A stretch of DNA of 64,000 bases from Piliocolobus tephrosceles (taxonomy: Eukaryota > Chordata > Mammalia > Primates > Cercopithecidae), in assembly GCF_002776525.5 (NCBI RefSeq), contig NC_045449.1:5946476-6010475 (forward strand), given 5' to 3'. This document shows positions 20,331 through 30,779 of the stretch, piece after piece; the first letter of the stretch is position 1; every line of letters begins with the position of its first letter. The notes under the pieces are model-generated. The model worked only from the letters and a program-made list of their open reading frames with translations. It had not been told where the DNA came from and did no database searches. The translations under genes were made by a program, and so were the position numbers.

Positions 20331-20730
20331 TCAGGCAGTTATAACCAAATACCATAAACTGAATTTTATTTCTCATGATTCTGAAGCCTGGGAAGTTCAA
20401 GATCAAGGCAACAGCAGATTCAACGTGTGGTGAGGGCCTGTTTCCTGGACAATAGATGATGCCTTTTCAGTAGATGATGCCTTTTCACTGTGTCCTCACT
20501 GGATGGTGAGGGCCTCCTTCCTGGTCAATAGATGATGCCTTCTCACTATGTCCTCACATGGTAGGAGGTGCAAGGGATCTCCCTGCAGCCTTTTTTATCA
20601 GGGCACTAATTCCATTCATGAGGGCTCCACCCTCCTGACCTAATCACCTCCCAAAGGACCCGCCTCTTCATACTATCATCTTGGGGGTGAGGATTTCAAC
20701 ATATGAACACAAATATTCAGACCATAGCAA
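20331..20730 (-). mobile_element. MaLR (MST/MLT1-like) LTR, antisense, with internal duplication
   Basis: Reversed MaLR landmarks: gggaagttcaagatcaaggc, actaattccattcatgaggg, cctgacctaatcacctccca, aggatttcaacatatgaaca. The block beginning ggtgagggcct is present twice (20429 and 20507), and atagatgatgcctt / gtagatgatgcctt three times (from 20450), so the LTR was expanded by local tandem duplication. Confidence 0.8.
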
Positions 20731-20892
20731 CTGAAAATAAGTTTCTATCCCAGCTGAATGGGACACTTGAGACAGAAATTAGGTTGAATTATAGAAAAAT
20801 AAAGTCTAATTTGTTTTGCTCAGCTGAGTTTATGAATTGAGAATATTACCACAATTAGTGACAAGCCTGTCCCCATTCTAAGATGAGAGCTT
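20731..20892 (-). repeat. Unassigned repeat X, copy 2
   Basis: The reverse complement of this segment aligns with 18928-19080 through caacctaatttctgt, cccattcagct and gtggtaatattctca. It abuts the MaLR LTR; sequence to about 21150 may belong to the same longer element. Confidence 0.7.
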
Positions 20893-21179
20893 CCCTGAGG
20901 TGGAACTATGGCTGTTTCCTCTCTGGACTCCCAGTGCACAGGCCATGGCACAGAGTGGACAAAAGGAAACATCCGGGAATGCTTCCTGGGTAGGAAAGAG
21001 GGAAGTGCCCCAGCAGCCGAGAGTTGGGCTGGCATGCTTAGTTAGGCCTTGGTGCTCTACTGTTGAACATGGGCAATTTTGAAGGACATCAACATTGGAC
21101 ATGGAGACTCTGGGACTGCGATGCCTTAAGACCCAATCCAGACCCCTCATAATCGTGTTTGAACACAGACAACATGAAA
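20893..21179. other. Unassigned, possibly LTR-derived
   Basis: No gene recognised. May be more of repeat X or the internal side of the ERV1-like LTR that follows. Confidence 0.3.
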
Positions 21180-21545
21180 CTTACCCAGAGGTGCCTGAAA
21201 ATCACCAAATATCTCCTAATCTGGGCTGCCATGAGGGACCGCTAGGTCTTTAACCATCACAGCCTTTGTCTCTTTCTATTCTCCTCACCATATAGAAAAT
21301 AATTATTAGATACCAAATACAGAATTACCTTCACCAGCATCCAATCCAGAGCAAAGCTCCACTCCGTTCAACTCTGTCTGCTGTCACCTAATACAAGCTC
21401 GGTTCCTGTAAGTCCTCTTCAACCCTCCCTTACTGGGATGCTTCATAGTTTCCTGTAGTGGATCTTCTCCCTTGTTTCAGCTTGTGTATTAAACCCAACG
21501 TTGTTAAGCTACCTGTGTGTTTCTGGTGGTCTCTGGCTGGCAGTC
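21180..21545 (+). mobile_element. ERV1-like LTR, 3' part
   Basis: gcttgtgtattaaacccaac (polyadenylation-signal region) is followed by gctacctgtgtgtttctggt and ggtctctggctggca, the style of an ERV1 LTR R-U5 end; gtaagtcctcttcaaccctc precedes it. Subfamily and 5' limit not resolved. Confidence 0.5.
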
Positions 21546-22370
21546 ATGAGCTATGGGTCAGGTGGGATGCGATAGTAGTCTGACTGTAGTCTGAGAGTGG
21601 AAGTTTTCAAATCCTGGTTGAATTGAGTTGAAATCATGAAATGGGTCCTTAGAGTGCCCGGAAAATAGTGTCGTGAGCTTCATTTCTGACTGTGTCTCCT
21701 TTCGAGCCCAGACCCAGCCAGGTCTGCCTGTCAGATACTCCGAGCAGCTACAGGAAGGGCTCCTTTTATTGCAAGGAAGCCTCATATACTTCCCATTTCA
21801 GCCCAATAAAAGAAGCCTTCACCCAAGCAGGTCTAGTCTCAGCCATTCCTTTCATCCTAAGAGATGAAAGGTTGAACCTAGAGCTAGAAATATGTTCAGA
21901 GGAATCTGCTAGTGGCTTGGCTTGTATGCCCAAGGCATGGAGTGTGGTTACTCTAAGGTTCTCAGACTTGTCCTGGCTACTCACAGTCCTGGAAGAGGCT
22001 GATGGAGACCAAGCCAAGGATTCATGAGGAGTAGACAAGGACGGAACTGGTTTGGAACCAGATGACTCCCTCCCAGTGCAGATGGACTGGTCTCCAGCCA
22101 GCCCCGTGCCCACAGCCTCACCCAACTTCTTCACATACATTGTGACCCTTCTGTCAGCAGTTACATGGGTCCCAAGACAATGGGAACGAAGCTGCTAGCC
22201 ATGGGGACTAGCCCTGGCACAGCTTCTTACTGTCAGAAACTGCCAAAGAGGTATTGAGTGTAATGTCTTCTCGCCTAAGAGAAATTAAATTAACTGGTAA
22301 AAAAAAATATTGATCTGGGTTTTGGCAAATAAAGATTAGGCTGAAGGTACACTTCCAGAGTGCTCTCCGA
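21546..22370. other. Unassigned sequence downstream of the ERV1-like LTR
   Basis: Could include ERV internal remnants, but I see no recognisable gag or pol motif. Open frames of 111 and 124 residues overlap each other on opposite strands and have no recognisable domain. Confidence 0.3.
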
Positions 22371-22371
22371 T

Positions 22372-22402
22372 TACACACACGTGCACACACACACACACAC
22401 CC
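22372..22402 (+). repeat. Short (CA)n microsatellite
   Basis: acacacacgtgcacacac and further CA units. Confidence 0.9.
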
Positions 22403-22734
22403 AGGGGTGTATACACAAACACATGTACACACTCAATCCCACTGAGACATCTACTCTGTCAGATTTCTGGAGATGCAATTGGAAACTGGCTTCCTCCCAG
22501 AAGAACTGAGATGTCACTGAGCCCAAATTTCCCTCCATTTTCGGCAAATTGCTTGATTTCTCCAGGACCCCACAATGTGGTCTTTAGTCATGGAGACTGT
22601 GAGAACATCACACAGAGCCAGAAGCGAGTGACTCTCAAATTCATGCACCAGGTCTCGAGGGAGTGAAGGAAGATGAGTAGGACCTGCCATCCTTCCCTCC
22701 CAGCCTGGAGCACCCAGTTCCTTCATAGACCTTG
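22403..22734. other. Unique sequence
   Basis: No repeat or exon recognised. Confidence 0.4.
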
Positions 22735-22850
22735 CTCAAATGTCACCTCCTCTATGAAACCTTCCCTGACCTTTTCCAAGTAGATTTTATCTCATTCTCT
22801 TCTGGGTTCCAGCAGCAAATTGTAACGACCTCTTGTTGCAGGCATCTAGA
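22735..22850 (+). repeat. L2 fragment, sense
   Basis: gctcaaatgtcacctcctct then gaaaccttccctgacc is the well-known L2 3' ORF2/UTR block. Confidence 0.7.
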
Positions 22851-22869
22851 GTTTTGCCTGCTGAATCTC

Positions 22870-23290
22870 TTAGGATTTGGTTCAGCTGCAAGTAACAGAG
22901 TCCCTCAAACGACCATGGCTTAAGCAGAATAGAAGTGTAGTTATCCCTCCACATAAAAGCCCAGGGTTGGGAGGCAACTACACAATCTTCTGGAATCCAG
23001 GCTACTCTGGCCTTTTTCTTCAGTTCTCCCTGGGGCGTGGTTCTCGGGCTCTTAGCACAAGATGGTGGCTGGAACTTCAACCATCAGAGCATATCCAATG
23101 CCATAGGATGGAGTGGGCAGGAATCAAAGAGGAGGTGACAAAGGATTCTGCTCCCTTTTAAGAAAAATTTTCAGAAACTGCCACATGGCACTCTACTTCA
23201 ATTACACTGGCCAGGACTTAGTGACACAGGCATGCCTACCTGCAAGGAATGCAGGGCAATGTAATGTTTGGTCATAGGCCCATCTAGAAA
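22870..23290 (+). repeat. Ancient interspersed repeat, family not assigned
   Basis: ttcagctgcaagtaacagag, acgaccatggcttaagcaga, gcacaagatggtggctggaa and gccaggacttagtgac have the order of a widespread old repeat containing the phrase aagtaacagaaac. A related remnant may flank the Alu at 44702. Confidence 0.45.
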
Positions 23291-23304
23291 ATTCAACTAG
23301 TGGC

Positions 23305-23617
23305 CAGGAGCAGTGGTGGCTCACGCCCGTAATCCCAGCACTCCGGGAGGCCGAGGCGGGTGGATCACCTGAGGTCAGGAGTTTGAGACCAGCCTGGCCA
23401 ACATGGTGAAACCCCATCTCTACTAAAAATACAAAAATTAGCCGGGCATGGTGGTGGGCACCTGTAATCCCAGCTACTTGGGAGGCTGAGGCAGGAGAAT
23501 CGCTTAAACCTGGGAGGCGGGAGTTGCAGTGAGCCGAGATTGCACCACTGCACTCCAGCCTGGGTGATGAGAGCAAAACTCTGTCTCAACAAACAAACAA
23601 ACAAACAAAAAAAACAA
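23305..23617 (+). mobile_element. Alu, sense
   Basis: ggccaggagcagtggtggct (3-bp extra in the box A region) to a (CAAA)n tail at 23589-23615. Confidence 0.95.
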
Positions 23618-24149
23618 ACTCAATTAATATGGAAGAGTGCTGATACTGGAGCCAATGATGAGTCTTGACCGGTCCTTCCCAGCATCTCTCCTTGCCTTGT
23701 CCTAGTTACAGGATGCAGATCTCTATAGGGGGCTATTCCTTTTCCTATGGATATAGCTTTGGTGGTGCCATCAGCCGAGAGACCCTGAAAAAGCTAGGGG
23801 ATGGTCCCCATTAGACCAATCAGATTATCTTGCAGGGCTTTAAATTGCCAGCAAGTGATCCAAGACGGAAAATGACCGGGGTGATGTTGCTCCTGAAACT
23901 GGAGTCCTGAAGAAACCGCCCATCCTTTCCTGCTCACTGGATCCTTGGACAACTCACTTTCCTGAGCTTTCCAAAGCCTGGTGCTGCAGTGTATCTTTAA
24001 TTCTATGAGTCACTCCACATACTTCCAGTGAATTCCTCCTTTTCTTGCTTAAGTTACCCAAAGTTCATTGATGTTGCTTGCAACTCACAATCCCTGATTC
24101 TCCTCTGTTATGTCACTAATCATGTACCATTTACACACCTGTGTCTTTT
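23618..24149. other. Unique sequence
   Basis: No repeat or exon recognised. Confidence 0.4.
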
Positions 24150-24285
24150 TCATATAATTTTTTATTTGCATAGAATTGTTGTATGTATTTTGGGGGTATA
24201 TGTGATATTCTGATACCCGCATACAATGTATAATGATCCAAGCAGGATAATGAGATATTCATCAGCTCGAATGTTCACACTTGGG
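24150..24285 (-). mobile_element. L1 (L1M-type) 3' end fragment, antisense
   Basis: gggggtatatgtgatattct, gcatacaatgtataatgatc, gatattcatcagctcgaatg match a reversed L1M 3' UTR. Confidence 0.75.
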
Positions 24286-24617
24286 TCTTTAAGATTAAAC
24301 TCTCCAAAGTAGAGAGCGCATTTGCTCATCTCTGTGCACCTGCCCCAAAGATCAACACTCTCCCATTAGGGACTCTGTAAATGTTTGCAGAAAAAATGAA
24401 TGAGAGATTCTGTGTGATTCTAAGGACACACTGTGTGAACTTGCAGAAACCATCCAACTTCTTTGCCTCACTGTCCCTAGTAAAATACCCATTAGTAAGT
24501 GTTATATAGTGAGGGTGAGGGGAATGGCTCGTGTATTCCTGACCTCTCACTTCATTCTCAGAACTCCCAGAACAGAAGGAGCAGAATGAATTCCACGGGA
24601 GAGCAGAACCTGCTGTC
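24286..24617. other. Unique sequence
   Basis: No repeat or exon recognised. Confidence 0.4.
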
Positions 24618-24630
24618 AAAGTTATAACTA

Positions 24631-24922
24631 GCTGCCGGATGTGGTGGCTCACGCCTGTAATCCCAGCACTTTGGGAGGCTCAGGTGGGCAGATCACGAGA
24701 TCAGGAGGTCGAGACCATCCTGACCAACATAGTGAAACCCCGTCTGTACTAAAAATACAAAAATTAGTCTGGCACGGTGGCACGCACCTATAGTCCCAGC
24801 TACTCTTACACCTGAGGCAGGAGAATCGCTTGAACCCAGGAGGCGGAGGTTGCAGTGAGCCAAGATCACACCACTGCATTCCAGCCTGGGTGACAAGAGC
24901 CAAACTCCGTTTCAAAAAAACA
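24631..24922 (+). mobile_element. Alu, sense, 13-bp perfect TSD
   Basis: TSD aaagttataacta at 24618-24630 and 24923-24935. The usual gggaggctgagg of the right arm reads cttacacctgagg. Confidence 0.96.
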
Positions 24923-24935
24923 AAAGTTATAACTA

Positions 24936-25840
24936 CCATTGATTTTATGATCATTGCCGAAGAAAGTTTTTCTAAAATTTACCTACTGATACGATGTCAG
25001 ATTCACACCCTCCCAATTTTTCAGTTTCTTTCTTTATCTCTCTCACTGAACTCAGATGCGTCGGATTTATCTCAAATGAATGATGCGTCAGATTTATCTC
25101 AAATGACTGATCACCGCCTGGTAGCCAGGAACCCTGAGACCACTTTCTTTCTCAGCTCCTGTCCCAACTCATGGGACAACCATGCTAACACTATGTGATT
25201 CTCAGTCCCTGGTATCAGCTAATTTGGAGCAAGAGGATGCCTAATCCATTGCACATCAGTCAGATTCTCTCTCGCAAGAAATTGTAATAGCCCTTGAGAG
25301 ATGCTGGTGTGAATCCCAGATGCTCTCAGGAAGAGAGAATGTGTAAATACAAGAGGGATCAAGCTTTTCTGTCCGGCAGCCACTGTGTCAAAACATAAAG
25401 AAAGTCAATCTGCAGAGAAAGGGGACTGCAGAGGATGCTCAGAGAGAAGCCAAAAGAGAAACCCGGTGGTCCCAGGGAGAGAAAACCAAGAGAAGCCCAT
25501 CCTTTCTGCAGCGGTGGTACAAATGCCAAATCTGATCTCCTGAGGGTGCGGTGGGATTTTTGCCTTTGAGTTAGTTCTGCAACATGCCTGAATCCATGTA
25601 CTAAATACTCCTTGATTTTCCTGAGCCACTCTGACATGGGGTCGTACAACCAAAAACCTAACAAAGACAGCTGCCCTAGGTCAGGCCTCATCTTCTCTCT
25701 AGAAGACTCTTGTTAGGCTTCCTCATTGACCTCCCTGCCTCCAGTTTGTCCTGGCTCCACCACCGATCCACCTTTCACATGGGTTTCCAGGCAGGCCTCA
25801 CTGTGTTAGTGCCCCTGTGTGCAGAAAAGAGTCGGCGTTA
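24936..25840. other. Unique sequence with a short tandem duplication
   Basis: Contains the 27-bp duplication at 25055-25108. Open frames of 110 and 82 residues on the minus strand overlap one another and show no domain. Confidence 0.4.
25055..25108 (+). repeat. 27-bp tandem duplication
   Basis: Two copies: gatgcgtcggatttatctca... (25055-25081) and gatgcgtcagatttatctca... (25082-25108), three differences in 27. Confidence 0.9.
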
Positions 25841-25847
25841 CCATTCT

Positions 25848-26138
25848 TTTTTTGGCGGGGGCACAGTCTCGCTCTTGTTGCCTAGGCTGGAGTGCAGTGG
25901 CACCATCTCGGCTCACTGAAACCTCTGCCTCCCAGGTTCAAGCGATTTTCCTGTCTCAGCCTCCCAAAGAGCTGGGACTACAGGCGCCTGCCGCCATACC
26001 TGGCTAATTTTTTGTATTTTAGTAGAGATGTTGTTTCACGGTGTTGCCCAGGCTGGTCTCGAACTCCTGAGCTCAGGCAATCTGCTCACCTCAGTCTCCC
26101 AAAGTGCTAGGATTGCAGGCGTGAGGCACTGGCATTCT
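25848..26138 (-). mobile_element. Alu, antisense
   Basis: cagtctcgctcttgttgcct to gcaggcgtgaggcactggc. The T tract is short and interrupted (tttttttggcggggg). Confidence 0.93.
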
Positions 26139-26148
26139 AAAAAAGGCC

Positions 26149-26648
26149 TGTTGCAAGCTAGTCCTTGGCTGGTGTCTGGGAATGTAGATGAGAGAAGGGT
26201 CCCCATCCTAACTGATGTGAGCGGCTTACTCCGCCTAAAATGTTTGTGCAAACGGCGTGGTTTAAGCTAAACACTTGCTTTCCCTCTGGGAGTCTGGAAA
26301 TTTAGTAAGCATTAGATCAAGGGTGTCTATGTGAACATCCCCTCAATAAAATCTCTGGGCACTGAGTGTCCAATGAGCTCCTCTGAGAGACAGCATTTCA
26401 CACTGTTGTCCTGACCTGTGACTGAGGCAACTGTGCATGATTTGTGTGGCTTCTTTGGGAGAGGACCCTTGGAAGCTTGTGCCTGGTCTTCCCCAGACTT
26501 CACCCAGGAGCCTTTTCCCTTTGCTGGCCTTCCTATGTATAATTTTGCTCTGATGAGTCATAGCCATGAGTGTGACCGCAGGCTGAGTCCCACGAGCACT
26601 CCGGGCCAATCATTGCACAAGGAGGTGGTCCTGGGGACTCCAGACACA
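26149..26648 (+). mobile_element. MLT2 (ERV-L) LTR, full length
   Basis: Starts tgttgcaagctagtccttgg and passes ggcttactccgcctaaaatg, gtttaagctaaacacttgct, gaggacccttggaagcttgt, ccttttccctttgctggcct, gatgagtcatagccatgagt. Ends ggtcctggggactccagacaca. This matches MLT2 order end to end. The usual TATA/AATAAA-type block reads tgctctgatgagtcatag. Confidence 0.78.
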
Positions 26649-26990
26649 CCGTGCTAGAAACACAAGTATCCTTCCAGGATAAAGCCCACCTCTTCATTTG
26701 ACACCAGGACCATTCATTGTGAGCCGGCTCTAATTGACATCTCAACCTCATCTCTCCTGTTCCCAACCTACCACCTTGCGTTCCAGTTACACCCCTGCCT
26801 CTATTACTCACTACTGTAGGCACCTGTGTTTCATTCACCAGGGCCCATCTCAGGAAACACTCCCGCAGGATCCCTTCTATCAGAACCCAGCTGCTCCTGC
26901 CTCATGCTCTATCCCACTTCCTAACACAGAGCCTGGAGTCCCAGAAGTGTCACCACAGCCATGTCCCCAATCAGAGGTGATTCCTGGAAA
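26649..26990. other. Unique sequence, possible L2 trace
   Basis: 26730-26990 has the pyrimidine-rich character of L2 ORF2 but no clear landmark. Confidence 0.3.
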
Positions 26991-26994
26991 TTAG

Positions 26995-27085
26995 GGGCAC
27001 AACCCGTCTACGGCTTGCATCCCCAGGGACACGACAGGCCCTGGCACACAGTAGGTGCTCAATAGAGGTATTGCAAGCTTTAGCC
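26995..27085 (+). repeat. L2 3' end fragment, sense
   Basis: ggccctggcacacagtaggt then gctcaatagaggtatt is the L2 terminal block. Confidence 0.65.
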
Positions 27086-27189
27086 TCCCTATATAGATGT
27101 CTCTCTCCTCTGAAATCAAGAAATCAACACCCCGAGACCTGAGACATGTGACCTTGTACACCTACGATCCTTTTCATAAAGACACTTGA

Positions 27190-27300
27190 GTGCTCCTTTC
27201 AGCAGCACATAGGCTGAAATTGGAATAATACTGAGAAGATTAGCCTGGCCCCTGCTTAAGATTGACACGAAAGTTTGTGAAGCTTTCCATATTTTTTTTA
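27190..27300 (+). pseudogene. RNU6 pseudogene: U6 snRNA processed pseudogene
   Basis: Full-length match to U6 from gtgctcctttcagcagcaca to gaagctttccatatttttttt. About 17-18 of 107 positions differ from the human U6 I recall. Changes fall in the 5' stem, the ACAGAGA box (reads ACTGAGA) and the Pol III terminator-side stem. No proximal sequence element/TATA layout is seen upstream, so this is a retroposed dead copy. U6 normally acts in the spliceosome core. Confidence 0.93.
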
Positions 27301-27514
27301 AACTACCATGCTTTAGTCATTATATAATGCATACATTGAAACATCACACTGTACCCCACAAACACATACAACTATTATGTGTCAATAATAAACAACAAAA
27401 AAGATACCCAAATCCCCCAACTAGGTCTAGATTCCAATTCAGACTCAGCATAAACGATGGAGAACCTGGAAGTGGGGGCCATGCACTAAGAGTCCCTGAT
27501 CTCCATGTTACATG

Positions 27515-27640
27515 ACACTCTCAGAGAAGTAAAGTGACCTAACCAAGGTTGCCCAGCTGGTGAGTGGCAGAGCTGGGACTCAACTCCAGAGCAGTCAGGA
27601 CCAGAAGTCCACCCTGTGAACACTATCCTTGAATCATTGC
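27515..27640 (-). repeat. MIR, antisense
   Basis: agagaagtaaagtgacctaa, ccaaggttgcccagctggtg, gtggcagagctgggactcaa. Confidence 0.75.
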
Positions 27641-28190
27641 TCAGGGTGTGCAGACCGGGCCTGGGGAGCTGTCCCTTGAGCTCCAGGGCCGCCCTGGGTC
27701 ACTGTCCTGCTCACCAGTGACCTCCCCGAGGGCCAGGACTCCAAGGCTCCTCTTACCCTGCTCCCAGCTCAGGGCAGTGCAAACTGGTGATACCATGTTC
27801 ACCCACTAAGCTGCCACTAATTCTCTCCTCCCATGTGAGCCTGCTTCAGGGAGGTCTGAAAGTTCTATTCTCCCAGGAGGAGTTCCAAATCCCTCCCAGC
27901 TTTAAAGAAATTCACATAAATGGAATCCACATGGAAAAGAGGCACTTTAGCCTCCTTCATGGCAGCCTGAGAGCCAGCTTCAGGGTTCTGCACCCCAGAA
28001 AGCTCCAGGTCTCCTTTGGCTGAATCTTTTTGACATTTTCAATGGTAAAATAAATTTGATTTGCAGAAGCCATGAAGGAACCGAGGCGATGTGATTTCCA
28101 AAACGCACTGTGTTATTGGATATGATAAAAGACTGAATGAGTCAGTAAATGTAGCAGTTTAATAACTGTTAAAAAAGGAAAAAAAAAAAG
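27641..28190. other. Unique sequence, possible conserved stretch
   Basis: 27710-27785 is faintly L2-like. 28030-28165 is AT-rich and non-simple (tttcaatggtaaaataaatt, gactgaatgagtcagtaaat with an AP-1-like TGAGTCA) and may be a conserved element. Confidence 0.3.
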
Positions 28191-28197
28191 AAAAAAA

Positions 28198-28500
28198 GGC
28201 CGGGTGCTGTTTCTCATGCCTGTAGTCCCAGCACTTTGGGAGGCCGAGGTGGGCAGATCATGAGGTCAGGAGTTCAAGACCAGCCTGACCAGTGTGGTGA
28301 AACCCCGTCTCTACTAAAAATACAAAAATTAGCCAGGTGTGGTGGCGGGTGCCTGTAATCCCAGCTACTTGGGATGCTGAGGCAGGAGAATTGCTTGAAC
28401 CCGGGAGGCAGAGGTTGCAGTGAGCTGAGATCGTGCCACTGCACTCCAGCCTGGGTGAGAGAGCGAGACTCCGTCTTAAAAAAAAAAAAAAAAAAAAAAG
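28198..28500 (+). mobile_element. Alu, sense
   Basis: ggccgggtgctgtttctcat to an A tail at 28478-28499. Preceded by an A/G-rich stretch (28172-28197). Confidence 0.95.
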
Positions 28501-28784
28501 CAAAACCCATGTGGTCTGGCGGTGGTGGAGGAGGAAGAGGAGGAGGTTATGGTAGGTGGAGAAGAAAAGATTCATGCCTGAACTCACTGCCTACACCCAG
28601 AACGAATCCTCAGCCCCCTTCACTCCCTCACAGACACAGACACACGGATTCATGCCCCACACTCCCGCAGACATAAACAGGCATGGATACAGATGCAGAA
28701 ATGCACAGCCATGTTCACATAAACATAGGTGCACACGCCAGGCAGGCCCACAAACAGTCATCACAGCCGGTGCCAATCACTGGG
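28501..28784. other. Low-complexity GGA-rich and CA-rich sequence
   Basis: 28513-28565 is a GGTGGTGGAGGAGGAAGAGG-type patch; 28590-28740 is enriched in CACA/ACAG words. No gene. Confidence 0.45.
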
Positions 28785-28990
28785 CAGTGAAAATGTGCCA
28801 GGTACCGCGATGAGGACTTTGCATCCTTTTGTCTCAGTTACTATCTTACTCGGTTGTGCAACTGTCCGAGATAAGCAAGTTATTATTCCCGTTTTACAGA
28901 TGAAGAAACAGAGGCACTGAGATCTTAAGTAACTTCCTCAAAGAGATCCCAGCTAGGAAGTAGGGAAGCCAAGGTGAGAACCCAGATAGA
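28785..28990 (-). repeat. MIR, antisense
   Basis: aaaatgtgccaggtaccgcg, cccgttttacagatgaagaa, gaggcactgagatcttaagt and aacttcctcaaagag in MIR order. Confidence 0.8.
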
Positions 28991-29029
28991 TTTCAGAAGC
29001 CTTGTTCCCTTTGTTTAACCACATTTTCC

Positions 29030-29320
29030 TTTTCTTTTTAGTTTCATTGAAATATAATTGACGGATCCTCAACTTCACAGGTGTATAGTTTGATGAGTTG
29101 CGATGTGTGTGCATACTCATAGAATCATCACTATAATCAAGATAATGAACACATCTATCAGCCACAAACGTTTTCTTGGGCCCTTGATAATCTCTTGCTC
29201 ATGTTGCCATCCCTGGGCAGCCACTCTTCTACTGTCTGTCACTGTAGATTGGTTTTCATTATCTAGAATTTTCTAGAAATGCGTCATGCAGTGTGTCCTC
29301 TCTAATGCCTATGGAAGTGA
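29030..29320 (-). mobile_element. Old L1 (L1M-type) fragment
   Basis: tttcattgaaatataattga, ggtgtatagtttgatgagtt, aatcaagataatgaacacat and atctagaattttctagaaat match the recurrent old L1M 3' block. Confidence 0.65.
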
Positions 29321-29870
29321 TGCTATGTCTGCACTGTGGGCCTCCTCACACATGCATGCACAACGTCCACAAGTCCTCACCAGCACACACCCCCAGCACC
29401 ACATTCCCCCCTCATCCCCCCTTACACCCATTCCCACACCCCCCAGGCACAAGGCGCTCCTGTGCCCCCGACCCCCACCCCTCACCGTATCTCTCAATCT
29501 ATGCTGCTCCTCGGGAATAATTTTGCTCCATTCATCAGCAAAATAAACTTCTGACAGTTTCCCAGCAAAGCAGTGCCGCTCCTTTCTCCTAAGTCCATGT
29601 GACAGGTGACTGCAGACCCACGGTCCTCAGCACGTGAGCCCTTTGTAGACTCTGGTTCAATTCTCAAAAGCTTTGCTCATTCAACAAGAAGCCCATTCTC
29701 CTAGGCACTGTATATTCAGCAACGACCAAGAAGTCACAGTCCCCTCTGGCTATGGAGCTGAATCACCTCCCCAGCCAGCGTAACTGGCCCCATGCTGTGG
29801 GAGAGGAAACCCTCCAGCAAGACCACGCTGGCTGAAGAACCAAGTCACAGGTTCACAATTAAGACAGAGA
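29321..29870. other. Unique C-rich sequence
   Basis: 29345-29490 is CACC/CCCC-rich (low complexity). Remainder unique, no exon recognised. Confidence 0.4.
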
Positions 29871-29873
29871 ATA

Positions 29874-30166
29874 GGCCGGGCGCAGTGGCTCAAGCCTGTA
29901 ATCCCAGCACTTTGGGAGGCCGAGACGGGCGGATCACGAGGTCAGGAGATCGAGACCATCCTGGCTAACACGGTGAAACCCCGTCTCTACTAAAAAATAC
30001 AAAAATCTAGCCGGGCAAGGTGGCGGGCGCCTGTAGTCCCAGCTACTCGGGAGGCTGAGGCAGGAGAATGGCCTAAACCCAGGAGGCGGAGCTTGCAGTG
30101 AGCTGAGATCCGGCCACTGCACTCTAGTCTGGGCAGCAGAGGCAGACTCCGTCTCAAAAAAAAAAG
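29874..30166 (+). mobile_element. Young AluY-type, Old World monkey lineage, sense
   Basis: ggccgggcgcagtggctcaa, the strand-reversed lineage variant (gatccggccactgcac) and gagacgggcggatcacgagg. The TSD is about agacagagaata / agacagacaata. Confidence 0.95.
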
Positions 30167-30169
30167 ACA

Positions 30170-30779
30170 GACAATAAGGAAGATGGCATGGAAAGGAGGG
30201 GTGAGGGGAAGAGGAAGAGAGAAGGACCCCAAACCAAGCTCGGACCGGTGTGGCTGGCCAGGAGAGGAGGAGTCTTCCTTCAAGGGTGGACGCTGCAAGA
30301 CAACCACAAGACACTGTATGGAGACCGTGGGACAGGGCAGGGCTGAGCAGAGCTCCATTGCTAAGAACACGGGCCATGGCTCGTGGCTGACCACCAGGCT
30401 TTACGGGACAGGAGAGGGGCCTTGCACGCCCTGCATCAAAGCCAATTACTGCAGGGGGCTGATGTCCAGCTCATACCTCAAGTCTAACTCACCCCTAGCT
30501 GCCAATGTGGATACACAGTGAAATCATTCTAGGAGTTTAAAATCATACTGAGCCCTGGGTTCCACTCCCAGATAATCTGATTTAATTGTTTGAGGGAGGG
30601 GTGTGTGACCTTGGCATGTGCATTTTTAAAAGCTCTCCAGGTGATTATCTAATATGCAGTCCAGTTTGAGAACCTCTGTAATTCTTCATTGGCCTCCAGT
30701 CTTAGGCTAGGTACCTCCCGAAAGCACCGCAGGATACAAGAAAGCAACACTGCTAGAAGGAAGGCCTCCAATCCCACCT
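30170..30779. other. Unique sequence
   Basis: No repeat recognised apart from a possible DNA-transposon-like patch at 30530-30680 (ctgagccctgggttccactc ... ggtgattatctaatatgcag). No exon. Confidence 0.35.
30530..30685 (-). repeat. MER5-like hAT remnant
   Basis: actgagccctgggttccact, gttccactcccagataatct, ggcatgtgcatttttaaaag, aggtgattatctaatatgca and gagaacctctgtaat follow the reversed MER5 (hAT-Charlie) pattern, including the ...tttgagaaccnctg end. Confidence 0.6.
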
